Source: JBOGEN01 sp050743265 (lineage in GTDB: Bacteria > Actinomycetota > Actinomycetes > JBOGEN01). From it: 19,432 nucleotides of DNA. The notes beneath the pieces were generated by a model. The model was not told the DNA's origin, made no database searches, and was given only the letters and a program-made list of their open reading frames with translations. Positions 1 to 7,140 of the stretch are shown piece after piece. A program made the translations under genes and the position numbers. The first letter of the stretch is position 1; each line of letters starts with the position of its first letter. The stretch is taken from positions 1-19,432 of the forward strand of contig JBOGEN010000063.1 in the NCBI GenBank assembly GCA_050743265.1, given 5' to 3'.

Positions 1-2
1 CC

Positions 3-311
3 GCCGCCCACCTCGCCGCGCTGCGCGGCGCTGCCGCCGTCCTCGCCGCCAGGACGGGCCCGGCCGACCCCCGGATCCGGCGGCGGCTGCGCAGTGCCTG
101 GGCCCTGCTCGCCCAGGTCGCCCCCGAGCTGGGGGAGTGGGCCACGTTCTTCGCCGCGGGGGCGGGCAAGCGTGCCGCGGCCGAGGCCGGGCTCGTCCAC
201 GCCGTGGCCACTCGCGAGGCCGACGACCTGCTGCGCGAGGTCGACACGTTCCTCGACCTCGTCGAGGGCGTCGTCGAGTCCGGCCAGCGGGCGCTGCCGG
301 GCGTCCGCTGA
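3..311 (+). CDS. SAV_6107-family HEPN domain protein, C-terminal part (5' truncated by window)
   Basis: An open frame enters from the left edge and stops at TGA 309-311, leaving 102 residues. The visible part begins AAHLAALRGAAAVLAAR and continues through a Trp-rich helical stretch (WALLAQVAPELGEWATFFAAG) to an acidic end (EADDLLREVDTFLDLVEGVVE). I recognise this pattern as the small all-helical HEPN family named after Streptomyces SAV_6107. HEPN domains are often RNases with an R-x4-6-H motif. The His at visible residue 3 could be that His, but the Arg would lie just outside the window, so activity cannot be judged. The stop is 11 bp before the dnaE2 start, so the two genes are probably cotranscribed. 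In actinobacteria this family is commonly found near dinB and the dcw cluster, as here. Its molecular function is unknown to me. Confidence 0.8.
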   Translation, partial: AAHLAALRGAAAVLAARTGPADPRIRRRLRSAWALLAQVAPELGEWATFFAAGAGKRAAAEAGLVHAVATREADDLLREVDTFLDLVEGVVESGQRALPGVR

Positions 312-322
312 CGGGCTCGTCC

Positions 323-3300
323 ATGCCCTCTGCCCTCGGGCCCGCCTCCGACCCCTTCGTGCACCTGCACGTCGCGTCCGGCTACTCGCTGCAGTACGGG
401 GCGTCGGCCCCGCACACCCTCGTCGAGCGTGCTGCCGAGCACGGCATGGACACCCTGGCGCTCACCGACAGGGACGGTGTCTACGGGGCGGTCCGCTTCG
501 TCCTCGCCTGCCGCGCGGCCGGGGTCAGGCCCGTGCTCGGCGTGGACCTCGCGGTCACCTCCTCGGGGCTGCTCCCGCCCGGGGCCGGCTCCACGGCCCG
601 GTCCGCGGCCCGTCCCGCGGCCCGGTCCATGGCACGAACCCCGCTGCGCGGCGGTGCCACCGTCGACCCGCGACATCCCCGCGTCACGCTGCTCGCACAG
701 GACGGTCGCGGCTGGGCGTCCCTGTGCCGGCTGGTGAGCGCCACCCACCTCGCGGGCGAGCGCGGCAGCCCGGTCACCACCCTCGACCTCGTCGCCGAGT
801 ACGCCGGTGCGGGCGGGCTGCTCGTCCTGCTCGGGCCCTCCTCCGAGGTGGGGCGGGCGCTCGCCGCGCGGCGGCCCGACCTCGCGGCGGCGGTGCTGCG
901 CCGGTGGCGGTCGGTGCTTCCCACCGGTGACCTCGTCGTCGAGGCGGTGCACCACCGGGGCCCGGGCGACGTCGCGCTCGCGGCCCGGCTCACCGGGCTC
1001 GCCGGCGAGCAGGGGCTGCCCGCCGTGCTCACGAACGCCGTCCGGTACGCCGACCGGTCCGGCGCCCCCGTCGCGGACGTGCTGGACGCGTCCCGGCGCC
1101 TCGTCGCCCTGGACATCCGCCACGTCGACCGGGTCAACGCCGAGGGCTACCTCAAGTCCGGCAAGGAGATGCACCGTGTGGCGGACGAGGTCGCCACCGC
1201 GGCCGGGCTCGGGCCGTCCGGGGCAGCCACGGCCCTGACCGCTGCCACCCGTACGGTGGCGGAGCGGTGCGCGCTCGACCCCCGAGCAGACCTCGGCATC
1301 GGCGAGCCGCACTTCCCCGAGCTCGACGTGGTCGACTCCTCCGGCCGCCCGGCCGGGGTGGTGCTCCGCGAGCGGTGCGAGGCAGGGCTGACCTGGCGGG
1401 GGATGCCCCGCAGCCGCGGGGTGCTCGACCGGCTCGAGTCCGAGCTCGACGTCATCGGGCGGCTGGGCTACCCCGCGTACTTCCTCACCGTCGCCGACGT
1501 CGTCGACCTCATCCGCGACATGGGGGTACGCGTGGCCGCGCGCGGGTCGGGCGCGGGCAGCCTGGTCAACTACCTGCTCGGCGTCTCCGGTGTCGACCCG
1601 ATCGAGCAGCGGCTGCTCATGGAGCGGTTCCTCTCCCCACTGCGCGAGGCCCTGCCCGACGTCGACGTCGACGTCGAGTCCGCCCGGCGCACCGAGGTGT
1701 ACGAGCGGATCCTCGAGCGCTACGGCGGGGAGCGCTGCGCGTGCGTGTCGATGCGGGACACGTACCGGGTCAGGCACGCGATCCGCGACGTCGGCGCCGC
1801 GCTCGGCCTGCCGCCCGGCGAGGTCGACTCGCTGGCGAAGGCGTTCCCGCACATCCGTGCCCGCGACGCACGGGCCGCGCTGCGCGAGCTGCCCGAGCTG
1901 CGCGCGAGCCGGATCGGGCAGGGCCAGTTCGACCTGCTGTTCGACCTGGTGGAGCGGCTCGACGGGCTGCCCAGGCACATCGCGCTGCACCCATGCGGGG
2001 TGCTCCTCTCCGACCTGACCCTGCTCGACCGCACGCCGGTGGAGGCGAGCTGGCTCGGGTTCCCGATGAGCCAGTTCGACAAGGACGACGTCGAGCACCT
2101 CGGCCTGCTCAAGCTCGACGTCCTCGGCATCCGCATGCAGTCGGCGATGGCGCACGCGGTGAGCGAGGCCCGCCGGGTCGACGGCGCCGAGGTCGACCTC
2201 GACGACCGCAGCAGCGTCCCGCTGGACGACCCCGCGACCTTCGACCTGATCTGCTCGACGAAGACGCTCGGCTGCTTCCAGATCGAGTCGCCCGGCCAGC
2301 GCGAGCTCGTCGGCAAGTTCGCACCAGAGACGTTCGGCGACCTCGTCATCGACATCTCGCTGTTCCGGCCCGGTCCGGTGAAGAGCGACATGGTGACGCC
2401 GTTCCTCAAGGCGAGACAGGGCTGGGCCCCGTCCCACTACATCCACGACTCGCTCGTCGAGTCGCTGCAGGAGACGTGCGGCGTCGTGGTCTTCCACGAG
2501 CAGGTCATCGAGATCGTGGCCGTCACCACCGGGTGCTCGCTCGCCGAGGCCGACGAGGTACGCCGCGCGCTCGGCGAGCCCGAGGGCCAGGGCGAGGTGC
2601 GCGCCTGGTTCTACCCGCGCGCGCTCGCTCGCGGGTATGCGCTCCGGACGGTCGAGGAGATCTGGGCGGTGCTCAAGGCGTTCGCCTCGTTCGGGTTCTG
2701 CAAGGCCCACGCCGCCGCGTTCGCCCTGCCCACGTACCAGTCGGCGTGGCTCAAGGCGCACCACACCGCCGCGTTCCTCGCCGGGGTGCTCACGCACGAC
2801 CCGGGCATGTACCCGAAGCGGCTCATCCTCGACGACGCCCGCCAGTTCGGCATCGCCGTCCTGCCGCTCGACGTCAACGCCTCCGACACCGTCTACCGGG
2901 TGGAGAAGGTGGGGCCCACGGACGACCCGCCCCCGCAGATCCTCGGCCAGCCGGGCCGTGCCGCCCCCGAGCCGGGCCTGCCGGACGCGCGGGCGTACGG
3001 CATCCGTCTGTCCCTCGCTGACGTCAAGGGCATGTCGGACGCCGAGTCGGCGCGCACCGTCGCCGGCCGCCCGTACGGCTCGCTCGCCGACTTCTGGCAC
3101 CGCGCCCGCGCGTCCCGCCCGGTGGTGGAGCGGCTCGTCGTCGCCGGGGCGTTCGACGCGCTCTACGGCATCTCCTCGTCCGTGCCCGTCCGGCGCCGGG
3201 GCCGGGTGACCCGTCGCGACCTGCTCCTCCAGGTGGCCGAGCTGGACGCCTGGTCGCGGGCGGTCGACCGGGGCTCCGGGCGCAGCCGGACACGGGGGCG

Positions 3301-4234
3301 CCGCCAGGACCGGATTCAGAGCCGGGACCGGAGCCAGACTCAGAGCCAGGACCGGAGCCGGCCCCCTGGTCCGGGGGAGGGGCGGGACGTCCGTTCCCTC
3401 GCGGCGCGGCAGTCCCAGGCCGCGGCCCCGGTGACCCCGGCCGAGCAGCAGCCCGTCCAGCTCGCCCTCGACCTCGGCGACGCCCCGGACGCGGTGAAGG
3501 GCAGCGGCCTGCCCGAGATGACCGGGGCCGAGCGGGTCCGTGCTGAGCTCGAGGTGCTCGGCCTGGACGCGAGCCGCCACATCGTCGACTTCTACGCCGG
3601 GGTCCTCGACGCGCTCCGGGTCACCCGCTCGCGCGAGCTGCTCCGGCGCCGCAGCCGGGCCGAGATCCTCGTCGCCGGAGTCAAGGTCGCCACCCAGACC
3701 CCGCCGGTGCGGTCGGGCCGCCGGGTGATCTTCGTGACGCTCGACGACGCCACCGGCCCTGTCGACGCGACCTTCTTCGAGGACGCCCAGGGCCCGTACG
3801 CGGCGACGCTGTTCCACTCCTGGCTGCTCGTCGTCCGCGGCCTCGTCCGCCGCACCGGCCCGCGCGGCATCTCCCTCCAGGCCACCGGGTGCTGGGACCT
3901 CACCGCGCTGGCCGACGCGTGGCAGTCCGGGGGGCTCGACGCGGTCACCGAGCTCATGGCCGAGCCCGGGGAGGTCACCGAGCAGGCCATCACGGGTGCT
4001 GCGGAGAGCCGCTCGACCCGCCCGGTGATGACCCGCCCGCCCACCGGGGCGGTGGGCGAGGAGGTGGAGGAGGGCACGGGCTCCGCTGCCGGGAGTGCCC
4101 GGCGGCGACGGGTGCTCGTGCACCCGAGCGGGTTCCGCCAGTCTCCGTACGCGGACGTCCGCCCGCCCGGCGAGGACACCAAGACCGCGCCGCGCAAGCT
4201 GTGGCACTCCAGCCCCGGCAGTGCGGGGGGCTGA
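323..4234 (+). CDS. dnaE2: error-prone DNA polymerase, C-family alpha subunit (DnaE2/ImuC)
   Basis: This is a 1303-residue translesion DNA polymerase. I chose ATG 323 because the protein then begins just before the PHP domain (VHLHVASGYSL, residues 13-23) and the start sits 11 bp after the upstream stop. The open frame extends back to 137, but that part overlaps the HEPN gene. In order: PHP domain (about 13-330); palm/nucleotidyltransferase with RGSGAGSLVNYLLG (from 407), PDVDVDVE (445-452) and LKLDVLGIR with Asp599, which match the three catalytic acidic residues of C-family polymerases; fingers; a helix-hairpin-helix region (about 900-970); a low-complexity linker; and an OB fold (about 1110-1195). 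There is no epsilon- or tau-binding tail. The protein is longer than the usual 1050-1100 residues of DnaE2. The excess lies in an Ala/Arg-rich insertion in the PHP domain (about 85-115) and in an Arg/Ser/Gln-rich linker (about 990-1040). In mycobacteria DnaE2 acts with ImuA' and ImuB in SOS mutagenesis. Neither gene is in this window, and I see no LexA box upstream. Confidence 0.95.
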   Translation: MPSALGPASDPFVHLHVASGYSLQYGASAPHTLVERAAEHGMDTLALTDRDGVYGAVRFVLACRAAGVRPVLGVDLAVTSSGLLPPGAGSTARSAARPAARSMARTPLRGGATVDPRHPRVTLLAQDGRGWASLCRLVSATHLAGERGSPVTTLDLVAEYAGAGGLLVLLGPSSEVGRALAARRPDLAAAVLRRWRSVLPTGDLVVEAVHHRGPGDVALAARLTGLAGEQGLPAVLTNAVRYADRSGAPVADVLDASRRLVALDIRHVDRVNAEGYLKSGKEMHRVADEVATAAGLGPSGAATALTAATRTVAERCALDPRADLGIGEPHFPELDVVDSSGRPAGVVLRERCEAGLTWRGMPRSRGVLDRLESELDVIGRLGYPAYFLTVADVVDLIRDMGVRVAARGSGAGSLVNYLLGVSGVDPIEQRLLMERFLSPLREALPDVDVDVESARRTEVYERILERYGGERCACVSMRDTYRVRHAIRDVGAALGLPPGEVDSLAKAFPHIRARDARAALRELPELRASRIGQGQFDLLFDLVERLDGLPRHIALHPCGVLLSDLTLLDRTPVEASWLGFPMSQFDKDDVEHLGLLKLDVLGIRMQSAMAHAVSEARRVDGAEVDLDDRSSVPLDDPATFDLICSTKTLGCFQIESPGQRELVGKFAPETFGDLVIDISLFRPGPVKSDMVTPFLKARQGWAPSHYIHDSLVESLQETCGVVVFHEQVIEIVAVTTGCSLAEADEVRRALGEPEGQGEVRAWFYPRALARGYALRTVEEIWAVLKAFASFGFCKAHAAAFALPTYQSAWLKAHHTAAFLAGVLTHDPGMYPKRLILDDARQFGIAVLPLDVNASDTVYRVEKVGPTDDPPPQILGQPGRAAPEPGLPDARAYGIRLSLADVKGMSDAESARTVAGRPYGSLADFWHRARASRPVVERLVVAGAFDALYGISSSVPVRRRGRVTRRDLLLQVAELDAWSRAVDRGSGRSRTRGRRQDRIQSRDRSQTQSQDRSRPPGPGEGRDVRSLAARQSQAAAPVTPAEQQPVQLALDLGDAPDAVKGSGLPEMTGAERVRAELEVLGLDASRHIVDFYAGVLDALRVTRSRELLRRRSRAEILVAGVKVATQTPPVRSGRRVIFVTLDDATGPVDATFFEDAQGPYAATLFHSWLLVVRGLVRRTGPRGISLQATGCWDLTALADAWQSGGLDAVTELMAEPGEVTEQAITGAAESRSTRPVMTRPPTGAVGEEVEEGTGSAAGSARRRRVLVHPSGFRQSPYADVRPPGEDTKTAPRKLWHSSPGSAGG
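3302..3361 (+). repeat. 24-bp tandem repeat (about 2.5 copies) inside dnaE2
   Basis: Two adjacent 24-bp units at 3314-3337 and 3338-3361 differ at only three positions. A further partial copy (GCCAGGACCGG, 3302-3312) precedes them. Each unit keeps the frame and encodes eight residues of the form (I/T)QS(R/Q)DRS(Q/R), giving a charged, Gln/Ser/Arg-rich linker between the helix-hairpin-helix region and the OB fold. The repeat probably grew by slippage. It is expected to be disordered and variable between strains. Confidence 0.85.
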
Positions 4235-4347
4235 GATGACGGCGCAGGAGGCTGGGAAAGAGGCTGAGCAGGGGGCTGGGTTGACCGCGCCGCGGGCGAA
4301 GGCGGGCGCGGCAGGGCTGCCCGGCGCCCCGTGGCCGGGGTGCTCAC

Positions 4348-4353
4348 TAGGGT
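4348..4353 (+). promoter_or_regulatory. possible -10 element for the methyltransferase gene
   Basis: TAGGGT lies 34 bp before the GTG start at 4388, in the 153-bp gap after dnaE2. It fits the actinobacterial TANNNT -10 pattern and would start transcription near 4360. I see no convincing -35 hexamer, so this is only a candidate. Without it, the methyltransferase would depend on read-through from dnaE2. Confidence 0.35.
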
Positions 4354-4387
4354 GGTCCGCGGTTCCCGCGACCGGGGAGGCTCGCCC

Positions 4388-5173
4388 GTGCCCGACCGCC
4401 CGTCCGCCCGGCTCGACCGGTCCGACCACCCCCGTACCCGCAGCGGGCTGCGGACCGCGGTGGTGTGGGACGTCCTGCGGCCCGCGCTCGCCGCGCACGT
4501 GTCCGCGACCGGGCGGGGGTCCCTCGACGTCCTCGACACCGGCGGGGGCACCGGAGGTTTCGCCGTCCCCCTCGCCCAGGAGGGCCATCGGGTCACCGTC
4601 GTCGACCCCAGCCCCGACTCCCTGGCCGCCCTCGACCGCCGGGCCGCCGAGGCCGGGGTCACCGACCGGGTCACCGGGGTGCAGGGCGAGGCCGCCGGGC
4701 TGCTCGACGTGGTCGCCCCCGACTCGGCGGACCTGGCGCTCTGCCACAGCGTCCTCGAGTTCGTGGACGAGCCCGCCGCCGCCCTCGCCGCGGTCGTCCG
4801 GGCCACCCGGTCCGGTGGGCTGGTCAGCGTGCTCGCGGCCAACCCGCACGCGGTGGTGCTCGCCCGGGCGGCGTCCGGCCAGTTCGCCGCCGCCCGTCAC
4901 GTTCTCGGCGACCCGGACGGGCGGTGGGGCGACGCCGACCCCACCCCGCGCCGCTTCACCCTCGAGCAGGTTTCCGACCTTCTGGCGGCGGCCGGGCTGG
5001 CGATCCGCGCCGTCCACGGGGTGCGGGTCTTCGTCGACCTCGTGCCCGGCGAGCTGGTCGAGAGTGAGCCCGGCGCGTACGACGCCCTTCGGGCCCTGGA
5101 GGCCGACGTGGCCGAGCGCCCGGCGTTCCGGGACGTCGCCACCCAGCTGCACCTGCTCGCCGAGCGGGGCTGA
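4388..5173 (+). CDS. class I SAM-dependent methyltransferase, substrate unknown
   Basis: This is a 261-residue protein. I chose GTG 4388 because GGGGAGG (4374-4380) sits 7 nt upstream. The frame is open back to 4331, but those codons have no ribosome site and lack family resemblance. It shows a Rossmann-type SAM fold: motif I LDVLDTGGGTGGFAVPLA (about residues 41-58), the acidic motif II end VTVVDPSPDSL (about 66-76), motif IV ADLALCHSVLEFVDE (about 112-126), and motif VI GGLVSVLAANPHAVVL (about 139-154). The C-terminal half (about 155-261) is helical and resembles the SmtA/CmoA-like group of methyltransferases. The substrate (small molecule, RNA or protein) cannot be told from the sequence. 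The gene lies between two translesion polymerases, and its stop is about 27 bp before dinB, so it probably shares an mRNA with dinB. Confidence 0.85.
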   Translation: MPDRPSARLDRSDHPRTRSGLRTAVVWDVLRPALAAHVSATGRGSLDVLDTGGGTGGFAVPLAQEGHRVTVVDPSPDSLAALDRRAAEAGVTDRVTGVQGEAAGLLDVVAPDSADLALCHSVLEFVDEPAAALAAVVRATRSGGLVSVLAANPHAVVLARAASGQFAAARHVLGDPDGRWGDADPTPRRFTLEQVSDLLAAAGLAIRAVHGVRVFVDLVPGELVESEPGAYDALRALEADVAERPAFRDVATQLHLLAERG

Positions 5174-5200
5174 CCCCCGGATCCCACGGCCGCGGGAGGC

Positions 5201-6427
5201 GTGGTGAGCCCCGCGGTTCGTGGCGACCCACCCCCCGTCCCTCCCGTGCTGCACGTCGACATGGACGCCTTCTACGTGAGCGTGTCCCTGATCGACCGGC
5301 CGGAGCTGCGCGGGCTCCCGGTGGTGGTCGGTGGCGGCGAGCGCGGGGTGGTGCTCTCGGCGTCGTACGAGGCCCGCGCGTACGGGGTGTCATCGGCGAT
5401 GCCGATGAGCCGGGCCCGGCGGCTGTGCCCGCAGGCCACGATCGTCCCGCCTGACTTCACCGCCTACAGCGAGGCGTCCGCGGGTGTCATGGAGATCTTC
5501 CGTTCGGTAACCCCCCTCGTCGAGCCGCTCTCGCTGGACGAGGCGTTCCTCGACGTCTCCGGGGCGGTTCGACGGCTCGGCCCGGCCGACCACATCGCCG
5601 AGCTCATCCGGGCCCGGGTCACCGACGAGCAGGGGATCACCTGCTCGGTCGGCGTCGCGGGTACGAAGTTCGTCGCCAAGCTCGCCTCCACCTCCTGCAA
5701 ACCGGACGGGCTCCTGGTGGTCCGCGACTCCGACGTCGTCACCTTCCTCCACCCCTTACCTGTGCGCGCCCTGTGGGGAGTGGGGGAGAAGACCGGCGAG
5801 ATCCTCGACAGGCTCGGCCTGCGTACGGTCGGTGACCTTGCCCACACCCCGGCGGGCACCCTGCGCCGGGCACTCGGCCACGCCACCGGGTCCCACCTGG
5901 CCGCGCTCTCCTGGGGACGGGACGAGCGGGTCGTCGTCCCGTACGAGCCGGACCGCAGCACCGGTGCCGAGGAGACCTTCGCCCGGGACGTGGACGACCC
6001 GGCGGTCGTGCACCGCGAGCTGCTGAGGCTCTCCGAGCGGACGGCGGCCCGCATGCGCGCGGCCGGTCACGTGGGGCGCACGGTGACAGTGAAGGTCAGG
6101 TTCGCCGACTTCACCACGATCACCCGGTCACGCACGCTGCCCGAGCACACCGACACCGGACGTGAGATCTACACGACGGCGCGGGAGCTCTTCGACGGTC
6201 TCGGGCTGCAGCGTGCCCGGCTGCGGCTCGTCGGGGTCCGGGTCGAGGCGCTCGGCCCGTCCGGGCGTCCCCGGCAGATGCTGCTGGGGGAGCGTCCCGC
6301 CGGGTGGCGCGAGGCCGACCGTGCCGTGGACCGGGCCGCGTCCCGGTTCGGTGACGGCACAGTACGGCCGGGAACCCTCCTCCGCGGAGGTGGCGAGCGG
6401 AGTCCTCCGGCCCGGTCGGAGCCGTGA
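5201..6427 (+). CDS. dinB: DNA polymerase IV (Y-family translesion polymerase)
   Basis: This is a protein of about 408 residues that bypasses lesions with low fidelity and no proofreading. The N-terminal catalytic motif HVDMDAFYVSV supplies Asp20 and Asp22. SLDEAFLD (about 111-118) supplies Asp113 and Glu114. These are the metal ligands of an active Y-family enzyme, so this is not the catalytically dead ImuB. Other family marks are YEARAYGVSSAMPMSRARRL, SVGVAGTKFVAKLAS, the helix-hairpin-helix GVGEKTGEILDRLGLRTVGDL, and the little-finger domain after about 240. RQMLLGE (from about 358) may be a weak beta-clamp motif. The start is ambiguous: GTG 5201 and GTG 5204 are adjacent, and GGGAGG (5194-5199) is better spaced for 5204. 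It follows the methyltransferase by 27 bp. The Ser/Pro/Arg-rich last 20 residues look unstructured. Confidence 0.94.
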   Translation: MVSPAVRGDPPPVPPVLHVDMDAFYVSVSLIDRPELRGLPVVVGGGERGVVLSASYEARAYGVSSAMPMSRARRLCPQATIVPPDFTAYSEASAGVMEIFRSVTPLVEPLSLDEAFLDVSGAVRRLGPADHIAELIRARVTDEQGITCSVGVAGTKFVAKLASTSCKPDGLLVVRDSDVVTFLHPLPVRALWGVGEKTGEILDRLGLRTVGDLAHTPAGTLRRALGHATGSHLAALSWGRDERVVVPYEPDRSTGAEETFARDVDDPAVVHRELLRLSERTAARMRAAGHVGRTVTVKVRFADFTTITRSRTLPEHTDTGREIYTTARELFDGLGLQRARLRLVGVRVEALGPSGRPRQMLLGERPAGWREADRAVDRAASRFGDGTVRPGTLLRGGGERSPPARSEP

Positions 6428-6560
6428 TCGCGTCGAGGGGACCGCCCGTGGCAGACGATGCGGGTAGAGATGTCCCGTCCCGACCGTCGGCGGGGCGACC
6501 TCGTGGGTGGTATGCGCCCCCGGTGTTGGGGACTGGCTTTCGTGCACGCCCCACGGCGCA

Positions 6561-6566
6561 TATCCT
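6561..6566 (+). promoter_or_regulatory. probable -10 element for the DUF3040 gene
   Basis: TATCCT lies in the 181-bp gap between dinB and the DUF3040 gene, with a start point expected near 6573 and a leader of about 36 nt. The -35 region (around 6538-6543, TTTCGT) matches the consensus poorly. Nothing else recognisable is present in 6428-6608. Confidence 0.4.
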
Positions 6567-6608
6567 CGATGCAGGTGGTCGTGCGCGACCGTTCGTGAGG
6601 AGGGTCCC

Positions 6609-7031
6609 GTGCCGCTCTCGGAGCACGAGCAGCGCCTGCTCGAGCAGATGGAGCGAGCGCTGTACGCCGACGACCCCAAGTTGGCCTCAGCGCTTCGCGG
6701 CTCGGACCTGCGCTCCCACTACCGCCGTCGTGCGATGAAGGGCGTCGCGGGCTTCACTCTCGGTGTCATCCTCCTCATGGCCGGCGTGATCTCCAAGCAG
6801 ATCGCCATCGGCGTGGTCGGGTTCGTCGTCATGCTCACTGCGGCGCTGTTCACCATGTCCAGCTGGAAGCGGATGCCCGGCGAGGGCGAGATCGTGGAGG
6901 GCGAGGCGGCCGAGCGTCCCCGGGGCAAGTCCAAGCCGCAGAAGGCACCGAAGGCGCAGAAGGCGCAGAAGGCGCGTTTCATGGACCGCATGGAAGAGCG
7001 CTGGCGCCGCCGTCGCGAGGGCGGGCGCTGA
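6609..7031 (+). CDS. DUF3040 small membrane protein
   Basis: This is a 140-residue protein with a start at GTG 6609 chosen from the strong ribosome site GAGGAGGG (6597-6604). The frame runs back to 6507 without further support. It opens with the DUF3040 signature PLSEHEQRLLEQMERALYAD, continues through a basic stretch (HYRRRAMKG), then two hydrophobic segments (about 43-59 and 61-79) with a two-residue gap between them. The tail is very basic, with repeats of A-Q-K and RFMDRMEERWRRRREGGR. I expect both ends to be cytoplasmic. Family members are found across actinobacteria near mraZ and are thought to be linked to the cell envelope, but I know of no defined biochemical role. It stands alone, and it ends facing the tgpA gene on the other strand. 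Confidence 0.85.
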   Translation: MPLSEHEQRLLEQMERALYADDPKLASALRGSDLRSHYRRRAMKGVAGFTLGVILLMAGVISKQIAIGVVGFVVMLTAALFTMSSWKRMPGEGEIVEGEAAERPRGKSKPQKAPKAQKAQKARFMDRMEERWRRRREGGR

Positions 7032-7049
7032 CCGCTCAGGATCCCTGCG

Positions 7050-7140
7050 GAGTCAGCACGCTGAGTCGAGTCAGAACACCGAGTCGGCTGGCCGATTCAC
7101 AGACGCCCTGTCCGGACACCGAGTCGACACGCCGACTCAG
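7050..7140. repeat. GAGTCR repeat cluster and inverted repeats between convergent genes; possible bidirectional terminator
   Basis: The 105-bp gap between the DUF3040 stop and the tgpA stop holds GAGTC(A/G) at 7050, 7063, 7068, 7081 and 7121, plus its complement CGACTC at 7133. ACACCGAGTCG occurs twice as a direct repeat (from 7076 and 7117). CTGAGTCG (7061-7068) is inverted at 7133-7140. GAGTCG (7121-7126) and CGACTC (7133-7138) can form a 6-bp stem with a 6-nt loop. GAGTCGGC (7081-7088) nearly mirrors GCCGATTC (7091-7098). The likeliest job is termination of both convergent transcripts. There is no T tract. Confidence 0.5.

Noticed and set aside
137..322. Upstream extension of the dnaE2 frame
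   Set aside because: It overlaps the HEPN gene in another frame, encodes an Arg/Gly-rich non-conserved stretch, and the PHP domain begins naturally after ATG 323.
1267..3021. 584-codon open frame inside dnaE2, plus strand
   Set aside because: Arg/Ala/Pro-rich shadow frame caused by high GC. dnaE2 motifs occupy the correct frame throughout.
3592..4842. 416-codon minus-strand open frame across the dnaE2 end and the methyltransferase
   Set aside because: Low-complexity Ser/Arg/Thr composition and antisense to two genes with clear motifs.
4236..5207. ATG 4236 directly after the dnaE2 stop, opening a long frame
   Set aside because: The frame runs through the methyltransferase in another register and has shadow-like Pro/Ser/Arg composition.
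6379..6390. Perfect 12-bp palindrome CCTCCGCGGAGG near the end of dinB
   Set aside because: It is inside the coding sequence, made of common GC codons, and has no other sign of being a site.
1..6608. LexA/SOS box for dnaE2 or dinB
   Set aside because: I found no CGAAC-N4-GTTCG-like site upstream of these genes in the window. One may lie left of the window.
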